Source of the DNA: Membranipora membranacea
Lineage: Eukaryota > Bryozoa > Gymnolaemata > Cheilostomatida > Membraniporidae
DNA length: 64,000 nt
Assembly: GCA_914767715.1 (NCBI GenBank)
Contig: OU612065.1
Location: 25,298,001 to 25,362,000 of the forward strand
Direction: 5' to 3'
The notes under the pieces were generated by a model. That model did not search any database and was not told where the DNA came from. It saw only the letters and a list, made by a program, of their open reading frames with translations. Position 1 is the first letter of the stretch, and every line of letters starts with the position of its first letter. The position numbers were made by a program, and so were the translations under genes. Positions 36,079-46,900 of this stretch are shown piece after piece.

Positions 36079-39000
36079 ATGACAGCCAAAAAGAAGATGG
36101 AGGCTCATCTGGTGCTAATAGTGACACTTACAGTCCTTCCCCTAGTATATAGTAAGTTTTACTAGCCAGAATTGCGACAAATACTAGGCCTTTTTTATTT
36201 TATGAGGTTTAGATCATAAGGCCTTCACTTGGATTGGGACTCCTTAGATTTAACATGATATGATAAAAAAGAGGGTATAAAAATGGGAAATCATCAAAGT
36301 ATTTTGACTGTCATCACTTTCACCAGTCGCTCATACGGCTGTCAGTCAAATTTGGGTTGTCTACTCGAAAAGTTTTAGAACTGAAATTCACAAATAGCCC
36401 TTATTTTCTGTGTCCTTCTGTAGTGAGACTGTCTTCTTGGAACTTTATGGTCTCGATTTGCTTCAGCTTACAATATTTGAAATTCCCATTTACGAACTAC
36501 TCTATCATATCAGAGTTTCAGTCAAAAGTTTTTGGTTTTGGTTTGAAAAGATTGAGATTTGACCTGTAACGCTTATATGGTTTTGTATTCAATTTGAGAA
36601 TCACTAATTGATTATTATTTTCTATCTAACATGGTTTCTGTAAAGTGTGGTCTTTCTCTTTAGGTGTGCCTGTATCAAATGACACCACAGATCCTCGTAT
36701 CACAGTACGAATGCAAACAACGACCCCTGTTCCGGTAAGACTTGAATGTAACAGCCTTCGAGAAATTGTCCGATAACAGCTACACGCTTGTGATCATACT
36801 GAAATTGTTCATCAGTGACATAGAGTTTTAGCAAGGAGTGACACAGTTACTCCTTCCTTGGTTATGGCATTCTAATTATTGTTTTCACTTTGACAGAATG
36901 ATTTCTTCCACCTTGTAAAAAACCTAGTAAGTACACCAGTGAAAGCAATGTAAAATAGCATGTTTGTGAAGCCTGCTTTAATGCCGAATGGAACAGACTA
37001 TTCCGTCTGACATTCGACAGAGAACATATGACTAAGACAGATGTTGCCTAAGTCCTAACATGGCAGAGAGAGGAAACGCTTCCTTGATCAAGGTTTTCAA
37101 ACCATAGACAAAACATGTTTCAAACAGAGAAACAGGCCCACGTGGATCTTTTTAGTTCCATATTACAAACGTAAAGGCTGGCTGTCTACAAGTTTCAAAA
37201 ATAATCCCAGCGATGTATTTTAGCCATCAAGGAATGCAAGAACAGTCAGCAGTGTTGTTATGTTAGTTACAGGTGGTTAATGTCTAAGGTTTTTGTCACT
37301 TTGGCCAAGACTCCAGCAGTTTAAAGAGTTAACTCTACTTAGAAATCAGATTTTGATAATACTATTATATTTGTGTATTTAAGTTGTAGACAAATTATCA
37401 GCTTATCGCATAAATCCAATTTGCTTTTCTGTTTGATCATATCCAGTTGCAATGAAAAGCTAATGCACACATGTAAACACTAAATGTTTTATTTACCAGA
37501 TAAAGTTACTTTTGCCTGCAGCTGCAGTTTTCGTCTGTGAAAAGTGCGTTGTATTTCCATGAATTCACCTTTGAGACAATATACGGTTATGTCAGCCGTA
37601 TCCTGATACTTTTAAATCAAATTGATTGATGCTGCTACTGATGTGATGACAAAATTGACAAAGACTATGAGATTGGCCAAGAGGAGATTGAACAAATATT
37701 TCAACATCTTTTTCAGAGAAAAGAGAATACCCTAAAGTATGTGGGATGATAGCAAAAACTGATACAGTCTGTATATATTTTTGCCCTCATCCCACATACT
37801 TTGGGATATTCTCTTATATTGAAAATATAGAATCGGGAATTCCAGCTCTTTCTCTTGGAATAGGTCCCACAAATAGCAACCTTAGTCGGATTGAATGTTT
37901 TTTTCAGTTGAAACTTGAAACCCAAACAGGGCTAGCTTTCATCAATTGTGTTAATAACTTGCGAAAATTTGTTCCTTTTTACAGCGAGCAGTAGTTCCAG
38001 ATATTGTGCTGACTCTTGCCTTCATAGGGGTATGTGCACTGCTCGGGATAGGGATCGCCAGATGTGCGGATGTAGTGTATGATAAACATGTAGACAGGTA
38101 TTCCAAGAAGGTCGTAGATGACAACACACGTAAATTACTACGTGCCAGGTGAGTGCCAGGTTATGTTATCAGGTTATTTTATCAGAATTATAGAGTCTGG
38201 ACGTATTAAATATGTCCTTCTTTCACAATATTTGACCGTGTCCTTGCATACCATAAACTTTCCACCAACAGTTCATATTCCTGGGCAATAGGGTGTCAAT
38301 GTCATGACCTGACACAACTTTGTTGTCAAGATATTCATTCTCACAAACATTGCCCGCTTCCTATTTCATATTTTGTTGATCCAAAAAATTAGATTTATTC
38401 GTGCTTACTACAAAAGTTGAGAGTTGGTCACAGAAGTTTGTTGTATGCTTGAAACTGCAAGAAAATCGTGATGCCTATGAAATGAATAATAATCAGTCCA
38501 TTACTTTAAATCACATAAGATATTAAATTTCGATTTACTCATTAGAACACTTTTCTTTTTAATAAAAGCCTTTGACCATTCAAACCCCTGCCTTTTGTTC
38601 TCTGGCCACAACTTTGATTCTTAAATTAATTTGCAGCATTTTGTGCAATGATTATTGATTTTTCACCTTTGCATGACGACAGACGGTCAACATCAACACG
38701 GTTCCATATAAGCCATAATAACAAACTTCCATTTTATTAATTATTGGCCTTTATAATTTTATACGAAGTTTTCCAATGATCAATATTTCAAAGCAGCGTT
38801 TCATCTCAAAATAAATAAAAATATATAATCTCACTGTTGGGCCGATGGTGAATAGCCTCTTCACCATAATGTAAACTTACAACCACTTGTTAGTACAATG
38901 GCAAATAACTCACCGAATCCGCACAATGAGTTTACTTCAATACTCTGCTGCCAACTGTGGCAGCAATCGATGAGCACTGCAAGGGCTTCTATTTCTATTG

Positions 39001-42000
39001 AGCATTCCCTACTTGAAAATTATTCATGACTTCAGGTAACTTAGCAGCTAGTTTTTAGATCAGCTCGCTTAGTTACCTCCCCTAGGACGGGTCAGCAAGT
39101 TAATTATATCAGGGACAAATAATGTAAAAGAATTTTTGATCACTCGGTGGTCTTCTTCACCCTCTATAAATTACATAATCCATCTGCCCTTCTATTGATG
39201 ATGATATTTTAAAATGTTGAAATGCTTTCAGAAGTTTTGATAGCGGAATTAGACAAAAATATCAACTGTGGTAAAATATCTTTTTTCAGTCAATCCAACA
39301 TCTAATTAACACTGATTTTTGCACCCGGTTTTGAGCATTTGCCTGACATGAGTACTGAACATTGAAACAATACTCTTTTAATCAATTTTAAGACTGCCTC
39401 TATAGGCTATTAACTGACGTACTTACTGACGATAAGGTGTACCCAGTGTACCTTGGCTATACATGCAATCTTTGACAATTGCAGTATGAAGAAGATTTGA
39501 ATGTATACCAAAATCAAAGCCCTGATATTATGGCAAAACTGGGTGCAAAATCACATGGTGTCTTTCTAACTGTTTTCGTTATTAGCAGCCCTATGTTATA
39601 TAAATATACTGGGGAAGACCAGGCCTAGGTATGTCAAAGGTTAGTCTCGCGCCAGTGTGTACTAGCATTGGAGACGTCTGAGCGCTTAGACTAACCAAAG
39701 TTATACCAACAATAATTATTCATGATCCATCCTGGCCAGCAGTTTTGTTATAATTTTCTTACATGTATTAATTATGCTACTCATATAAATGTTTTGTGAA
39801 ATTTTTTTATAGTTTTTATAGAAATTAATAGACCTTGTACACTTGTATCCATTGCCCAAAATATGTAGCCCGATGAGATTGTATGGCCCCAAAAATCACA
39901 TTGATGAGCTTACTAAGAATTCAAATATGGCCCATCGTGCTGAGGCCCGGGGCTCAGCAGACAATCGTTGCTGCTCCTACACCTGCTGTTGTAAATCAAT
40001 AAAATGCCCAGCCAGGTTCCTATAACCAAAACCCACTCTCATAGCCAACAATTCTATACCAGCCATCTAGCAAGCACAGCATCATTTGGATAGCTAAAGG
40101 CTTTTGACCTTATTTTACCAATACAAGTTGATGAATACTGTTCTTAATAACAGGTTTACCAATATTATCTGTTAGCTGGAAATGCAACAAGAGAGCACCC
40201 ATGGTAACTCATGTTATTGTGTAATATTGATCTATATGTGTCAACTCCTGAAATTGCCTGCCATAACGTTTTCAGGGTGGCAATTATGCGAATGAAGGCA
40301 GATCCAAAGACATCAGAACTGAGATCTGCCAAAAAGGCGGCAACAAAATGGATGGCTAAGACAGCTGGACCCAAGACAGATACCACAAATATGAAAGACC
40401 CAAATATAGTGAATGAGGTATGATCGATTGTTGGCTTTAAACAGCTAAGGAAAGATCACAGTTATCATCACCATTATAGCTGGCCATTTCGTTTACTTGT
40501 CATTATTTGGAATTCGGTTGTCTATGGAAAAGATTAAAGGGCTGAAGTGCTAAGTACTGCTTTGGTAATTTGTAAACTAGCTAGAACTTGTGATGAAACT
40601 TATAATGGTTGTCCAAAACTTATTAGATGAGATTGCAATAACGAAATTTCGTGAATCACACAATCACCCAAAATTTAGCTGACTAGGATTTGTTTATTTG
40701 TGATGTAAACTTGATCTCGATTCGATGGTTGTAGTCTGCAAAGGTAAGTCTAATGAGCTGCTGAGTAGACAACTCCACATAGTTAACGCTGTTGCAGCTC
40801 TGCTCAGCTTTTGAGTGCTCAAACTAAGGAGGGTGGGGACATCCCACCATCCCTGCTCAGACTGATCTGATAGAGAAGTGTGGGTGGGGGGGATGGATCC
40901 TAGCGGCAAACATTTGCCATTTACAATTCATCGCGGAACACCACTACTCTCCATCTGAACAAATCTGTCGCCACATTTAGATCTTAGAGCTGGAATTAAT
41001 GGTACTTATTCTGCCAATCCATATCTGATAGTTTTCAGGCCCTGATATAACATGCATATGAGCCTTAGTGCTGGGTGAGGACTAGCCGATCGGATTTAAT
41101 GATTTGATCTACATGCCGTTTGTAATTGTTCAGGGAATAACTAGAAATTGACCAGTGTAATAATCACGGCATACAATTCAACAGTTATTGCTCCTTATGT
41201 TACAATAGATGAATAGAGCAACAGTAGTTCCGGCATTGATACCTTGAAATATAGAGATGGTATGATATTTACTAGAGCTTGTCACCTACATGTTTGCATC
41301 CATAAAGTGAAAACGCCTTATTTGTCGTCGTTGTCTCAGCAAACCTTGCCAGTCTGCCCTTACAGCATATTATTTGTATGAGAGTTGCTTGCATGACTAA
41401 AATACAATTTGCTTTTTCTTTATTTAGTCTTGGATTGACAGATTGAAAGGAAAGGTGGTTAATTCTTTTGGTTCTTTTTCATATGTTTGGGTTTATAATT
41501 GAGATGTGGTTTGCCTGGTATATAATTTATGAGGGAGGTGTATCAAAGACCATCAGTGTGGTATCAAAGATTGGTGGTATGGTAATGGCATTGAACAGCA
41601 ATAAATGAAGCTCTGCCAAAAAAGCTTTTAAACTTGAAAACGCAGGGTATTTATTTAGGAAGGCTGTGCGTGTGATATAAGTTTGCATTTGCCAAAGCTT
41701 ATTTGTTAGAAATGAATTTACTTATTTTTTTAACTAATAGTCAATTGATAAAAATATTTCAATAAGCCTGTAGTTGGCCTAAATTGATTGAATTTAACAT
41801 CTCAGGACCAATTGAATTTCTCTCTTGACAACCTCTTTTGATGGCAACTTGACATAATAAAATAATTTTGTAGATTGGTAAACCGCATCTACCTGGAATA
41901 TTGGTGGAGTCTGCAGAGGAATCTCAACGTAAAATAGACAATCACAAAGTAGATCACGATCAGGTGCAGACGACTGATTCAAAGCCGAAAACCTCAACGA

Positions 42001-42110
42001 ATTCAGGGAAAGAATTACACCCTGTAGAGAAAATCACAGTGAAAATTAAGCCGGGTGGACCTTTGCCTCCAGTGTCTGTACATGACTCACCAATAGGCTC
42101 AGCCAAATGA
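36079..42110 (+). CDS. Unrecognised single-pass type I membrane protein
   Basis: I do not recognise this family. Exons: 36079-36151, 36664-36734, 36897-36926, 37985-38148, 40276-40417, 41428-41454 (less certain), 41874-42110; 247 residues. Residues 1-25 look like a signal peptide (KKK, then HLVLIVTLTVLPLVYS). Residues 25-58 are a short Thr-rich ectodomain with one likely N-glycosylation site (NDT). A membrane helix spans about 64-83 (DIVLTLAFIGVCALLGIGIA). The cytosolic part begins RCADVVYDKHVDRYSKK and is Lys/Arg-rich, then ends in a polar, Pro/Lys-rich tail. Exons 3 (30 nt) and 6 (27 nt) are in-frame microexons, suggesting regulated splicing. A second ATG at 36097 would shorten the signal peptide. 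AATAAA lies at 42549. The phases of all seven exons agree, which supports a real gene. Confidence 0.75.
36897..36926 (+). CDS. 30-nt in-frame microexon of the membrane-protein gene
   Basis: Flanked by ttgacag and gtaagt; encodes NDFFHLVKNL just before the membrane helix, phase 0 on both sides, so it can be skipped without a frameshift. Confidence 0.65.
37723..37813. repeat. 91-bp imperfect palindrome (hairpin) in an intron
   Basis: Arms 37723-37749 and 37787-37813 are near-perfect reverse complements (catcccacatacttt.gg and partner), and the complementarity continues partly inward (tagcaaaaact versus ttttgcc). It yields two mirror-image open frames that are not genes. It looks like a small foldback element about 170 bp before exon 4 of the membrane-protein gene. 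Confidence 0.8.
41428..41454 (+). CDS. Candidate 27-nt in-frame microexon
   Basis: A pyrimidine-rich tract ending tttatttag precedes SWIDRLKGK, followed by gtggtt. Phase 0 at both ends fits exons 5 and 7 of the membrane-protein gene, which also join in frame without it. The donor is weak. Confidence 0.45.
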
Positions 42111-42548
42111 GACCTCTATGAAAACTTGGTCAAGTACAAATTTAGACTTTAGCAACAACAGAACAACGAGTATAATTTGTTCTTTTCATAATTTTTAAAT
42201 TTGATGAAAAACCCTTGCTAGGGGCGTTATATTGTCATCGGATTTCCCATTGGAGAGGGGAGCTTCCTCCTATATATGTGTATGTATATTTTTTATGTAT
42301 TTTTAAGTATTTATGAATGTTCTGCTGTTGAAAGTTGCTGTGACAGTCATTTTTATGTTCACCCCTTTCTAGATGCTGCGCCATATGGTTATCAAGGTGA
42401 TCTCAAATATTTGATCTTGCCTCAATATTGCATGACTTCGTGATCCCATATGATAAACGTACAACCTGTTCTTCCTCTAATGTAGAATCGTTGTCCTATT
42501 AAGTCCTCAACAGTATTTGGTTTCATTAAACTGAATCTTTATTTTCTC

Positions 42549-42554
42549 AATAAA
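42549..42554 (+). terminator. Polyadenylation signal AATAAA
   Basis: Canonical AATAAA about 440 nt after the stop codon of the membrane-protein gene, in a 3' UTR with no other open frame. Confidence 0.6.
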
Positions 42555-43920
42555 ACCCCTCGGAAGTATAACGTGAAAAACAACCTTTGATAACTTTCAT
42601 GCCAAGTTTATACTCCGGAGGTTTGGTAATTAGATTGGAGTTATCCACCCATAATATAGGAGGGCACAACTAGATATCCGTCATTTATTTACAGTGATTT
42701 CAAAACTGTAATACACATGCGTGTGAGACTCCTCGTTCTGTTCTCATGCGATCTTGAGCTCTGAATTCAAATGCTGAGCAATTGTCATTGACCCTGATTT
42801 TAGAGATTACTATGGCGTGCCATATATCTTGAATTTTTCTGGAAACAAATGTTCTTCTTTTGTGACAGGCCAGTGTAGCGGCTGTATTACTTTTTTCTGT
42901 GGTTTATTTCTTTTAATCACATGTGAAAATGGTGAGGTGAAAATGACTTTTTGATAATATGATACCGCAAACTGGCAGTCGACGCCGTCTGAGCACTTGG
43001 ACAAGTCTGGGGCTCCCCCCACACAGGACTGTCTATAATATCTATAAATTAAGAATCCCAATCTATAAACTTAAGCACGCTGCGATGGCATGTGGCTTTT
43101 GGACTAATGAATGCCATAAAATCCTTTAAATTAACAACCTATTGTACTTACCTTAATGATGTATCATATCAGATACAACCCTCCGTTTGCTGTGCTCTGC
43201 TTTGCTACACAACGACCATACACACACAAATAGAGCACAGGAGACACACAGCACTGACAGCACTTTAGAGATACATTAAGAAATCTATAAATCTATATCT
43301 TTACTTGCATCTATCTATAAGCCTACAAGCCTATAAGCTAAGAAATGGTCATCTATAATCTATACTATAAGTAGGGGGGGGGGCCCAAGTCTGAACAGGG
43401 AGTTTGTGACAAAGCTCTTGGTCTGAACAAGAAGTTTTGGTCATACGTTTAAAACTCTCTAATCTAAGTTCTTAGACGGCTGCAATGCGAGTGGCGTTTT
43501 ATAATCAAACATTCAGTTTGTCTGATAATGTCATGCCACTAACTTACAATTGACCCTCTGACCAATTAGTCTACAACTCCCAGGTCTGAACATGGAGTTT
43601 GAATTTGAAGTTGGCAATGGTTTACTTGAGTTGTGCCCACATGTCTTTTTTGAGTTGGTCCATTATGAGAGATTACAATAAAAAATATTTTGAGTAAGGG
43701 ATTGTTTTTTGATATCATTGATCGATTATTGCTGAAAAAATTTATAAATGAAGTAAAATTTGATATACTAATTCTCTATGATGTATATACTATTAATCAA
43801 TGAGATATACTCGATGGGTAAATATTAGGACTTTGTACACTACACCCATTTCCTGTCAAATCAAAAGAAGAGAAGTTTAATTTTTAAAACCTGTAATTCA
43901 CTCTCCAGCTAACAATTTTA
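42555..43920. other. Intergenic repeat-rich stretch before AGAP
   Basis: No exon seen. It contains degenerate ctataa/ctatct repeats (about 43275-43372), a G run (43373-43383), pieces of a dispersed repeat carrying gtctgagcacttgga (42984-43005) and atgccactaact (43533-43544), and a CA-rich stretch near 43215. This looks like old, nested, non-autonomous repeats. Confidence 0.5.
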
Positions 43921-43968
43921 GTGTACACATATGGATTAGATATTGTGAGGATCAAAAATCTGTTTGGG

Positions 43969-46900
43969 ATGAGTTATCCAAGCTACAGCCAAGGATTTAC
44001 TCCCAATCTCCCCATAATTTCAAATGAAATCAGGCTTGAGATTCAGAGATTTGAAAGTGTTCATCCAAGTATTTATGCCATCTATGATTTGATAGAGGGT
44101 ATCACAGATCCTCACCTCCAGGCTCAAATCAGGGACCATGTAGTCAGTATAGAAGGTGAGTTAACAAGCTAACCAAGCAAATGTATTCTGTGTGTGTGGA
44201 CAAGGTGTAATCCTTGGTGTGGAGTCGTTCACATGTCACAAGATGGACTCTCTTGGTTTGGATTTAATTAATTGATTATTATTTATCATTATTGTTTTTA
44301 TATACTGAAACAAGGAGTCCTTGCTCCTATATTATATAGTATACATTGAGTGTTGCAGAACCGACTGAGCATTGCACTCACACTAATAATAGCCTACCAT
44401 GTGGTGATCTTAGTTTATTTGCGTATATTCTGACTCACTCAAACAAAACATATGGTTTTTAAGGATACCCACCACCATCACCGGCAAAGCAAAAGAGATC
44501 AGATGAGACTTGAAGTAACGTTTTGCATGCTCAGCTTAATGTAGTTACGTTTTATATGTTGAGTGGTACTCTCATCGCTGCTTAGACAGTCACTGGGTTG
44601 TCTGCCGACGGTTTCGGAAGATTTGATCGTTTCTAGCAAGAGATATATTATAATGTGGTAAGCTGTGTACTCGGACTGCGTTCATGTCCGAATCAAATCG
44701 CCGGACATTCATTATCATTAGTCCTACCCGTGCAAAAGAGTCTTAGAGTGTTAGTTGACTCTCACACAATCCATCTGAGATTAGAACTAGAGCAGGTGGT
44801 ATTCATGTGCAGGCATTCCTATCTGGACTTTGAAATTCGATGCAAATGGATGGAATCTTAACTCTCAACTGTGTATTATCCCTTGGTTGATGGTTGATGG
44901 TTGATCCTCTATCGAGATATAGTGGTCGAATAATGTCTGTCGTAAGTGGTACTGTTAATTCAAAACACATGTGATGTTATTAGTTTGTATTGTGTACCAA
45001 GTTGACATCATTAGGCCTATTGTTATTTACCATTATTATTCAACTCAAAATCTGTTGAATAGTAGTACTAATGGACCTAACCATTTTGGGGGATCATGCT
45101 AGGGTTTATGCAAGATCAGATAGCAAAGCTACCATTTTTGGTTTGACTTTCAACCCTGTACTTCAAATCAAACTGGTAGCTTTCATTCGTTGCTTGGTAT
45201 ATCAATACCCCTTATTCTGGTGATTTACGCACTCTGTATTCGGTTTCTTCTCATTCGCTTGCACCAAGGAGTTAGAAAAAACTCCTTGCTCACTGCTGAC
45301 CTCAGATATTTATTATATTTATATATACCGTAATCCCTCACCTATAGATCGCGCAATTTATAAGTGAAGGCGGCTGTAAGAGAGTAGCGTATAGACGCGA
45401 CTATCATTTGAAGCATTTTAATATTTAGGTTGGACTAAAACCTCTCACAGTTGCTAAAGCTGAATAGCTCAGTGGTAAATTGTGCGACTTGTAAGCATGA
45501 AGTTGCGAGTTCGAAACTCACTTAGGGCATTTTTTTTCCCAAAACTACTTAGTTCATTTGTAGTGAGTGAATGTGTGCCACAAAATTCAAATTTTTCAAC
45601 AATCAGCATATCATATCTCTCTCACAGTAAATAAATAAAACATGTTAAGAACCTCATACACCATTCAGCAGAAACTGGAAGTATTGAGAACAGTTGAAAA
45701 GAATAACAACCTTGACAAGACTGCAAGGGAATTGAACATTAATAGACGCTTAATTCAAAGATGGAGAGCTTCCAAACATCAACTACTGATATGATTCACT
45801 TATAAGACACGGTGTCTTATAGCTGTGGGGTGTCTTATAGCTGTGGGGTGTCTTATAACTGGAGCATTTAAATTTTTTCTGAGGGGGGTGATTCACTTAT
45901 AAGTCCGGTGACTTATAGGTGAGGGATTACGGTAATTGTTCATAGTTCAGGATTTGTATCAGGTATTGGGTCAAAATTTGACTATGCATTGACCACTGAA
46001 AGAATGTGGGAGACTGAGTGCATTGACCACTTGTCACTGGAAAAGTTCATTGGATTTACCTATCAATATGTTGATTGAATTGATGAGTTAAGACTAAGTT
46101 ACATCCCGTCTAATATTGGTTATAGTACAGAAGAATCCAATTTATCAAAACAGTTTTTGACAGCTTCACACATTTTAGCCCTACAATTATTGCTACAACA
46201 TAACCTAGCCTAGAGGGCACAGGCCTGGGTGATTAATAAGATCAGCCCATAATATTTAAAATAAGTTTATCCAATCATTACATCCGAAGTGACTTAAAAC
46301 AGATCTGCTGATATCGAATTTATGCTATATTTGCAATGTGTTTCGGGTCTGCCTTAATGAATTAAATTTACAATTTTTTTCACCGGATTGTGCCCAACTC
46401 GTATTCCTGCTGAGCCAGCGATGACTCACACACTGCAGCCTCTGTATATGCAGTGTCTCGCTTCCTATGTTTGTATGTGGCACTGCACTGGCATTCTCAG
46501 GACCTCATTATCAGTTTGATTGATGATGTTTTAGTTGAGTCTACAGGTTGTGTATACTGTTTGTTTAGGGATACTGTGCAGTGATAGCTTGTGTTTTGAT
46601 ACCAGGGTGTTTATGCGTTATTGGGTGTTAGGATTATGTTCGCATGTCAACTGGCAGGGTTAATGTTAGGGTATAGTTAGACTGCCAGTAAACCAATACA
46701 ATGCTCATAGTATAGCAGTATAGACATTCCAATTTTACATCTGTGGCCTATTGCACTTCAGTCTCTTGCTTATTGAGTGTCTGATATTGATCGCTTCGAA
46801 CAGTCTTGGGAGTAATTACAGGCAAGAGTTTGTTCGTTATCGTACCGCAATGATAGAGGCTATCCACTCCGATTTTTTTAGTGTTGGATGTTGAAATAAT

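Larger units (their letters stand above)
45328..45932 (+). mobile_element. 605-bp TA-flanked miniature pogo-like transposon
   Basis: Ends ccgtaatccctcacctata (45328-45346) and its exact reverse complement (45914-45932) are each flanked by TA. The similarity continues past a gap through ttataagtgaa on both sides. TA flanks plus a Brinker/CENP-B-type DNA-binding ORF point to the Tc1/mariner-pogo group (inference). Inside are a tRNA-like module, a truncated ORF and three 18-bp repeats. It lies in AGAP intron 1. No catalytic domain is present, so it is non-autonomous. Confidence 0.88.

Noticed and set aside
37713-37994. Two opposite-strand ORFs with similar protein sequences
   Set aside because: The similarity arises because both cross the 91-bp palindrome; neither is a gene.
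43921-43968. Upstream extension of AGAP exon 1 to the GTG at 43921
   Set aside because: No in-frame ATG exists before 43969; GTG starts are not expected in an animal gene.
45458-45537. Functional tRNA-Thr gene
   Set aside because: The acceptor stem has several mismatches and the T-stem one; it sits inside a transposon, so a pseudogene or SINE head is more likely.
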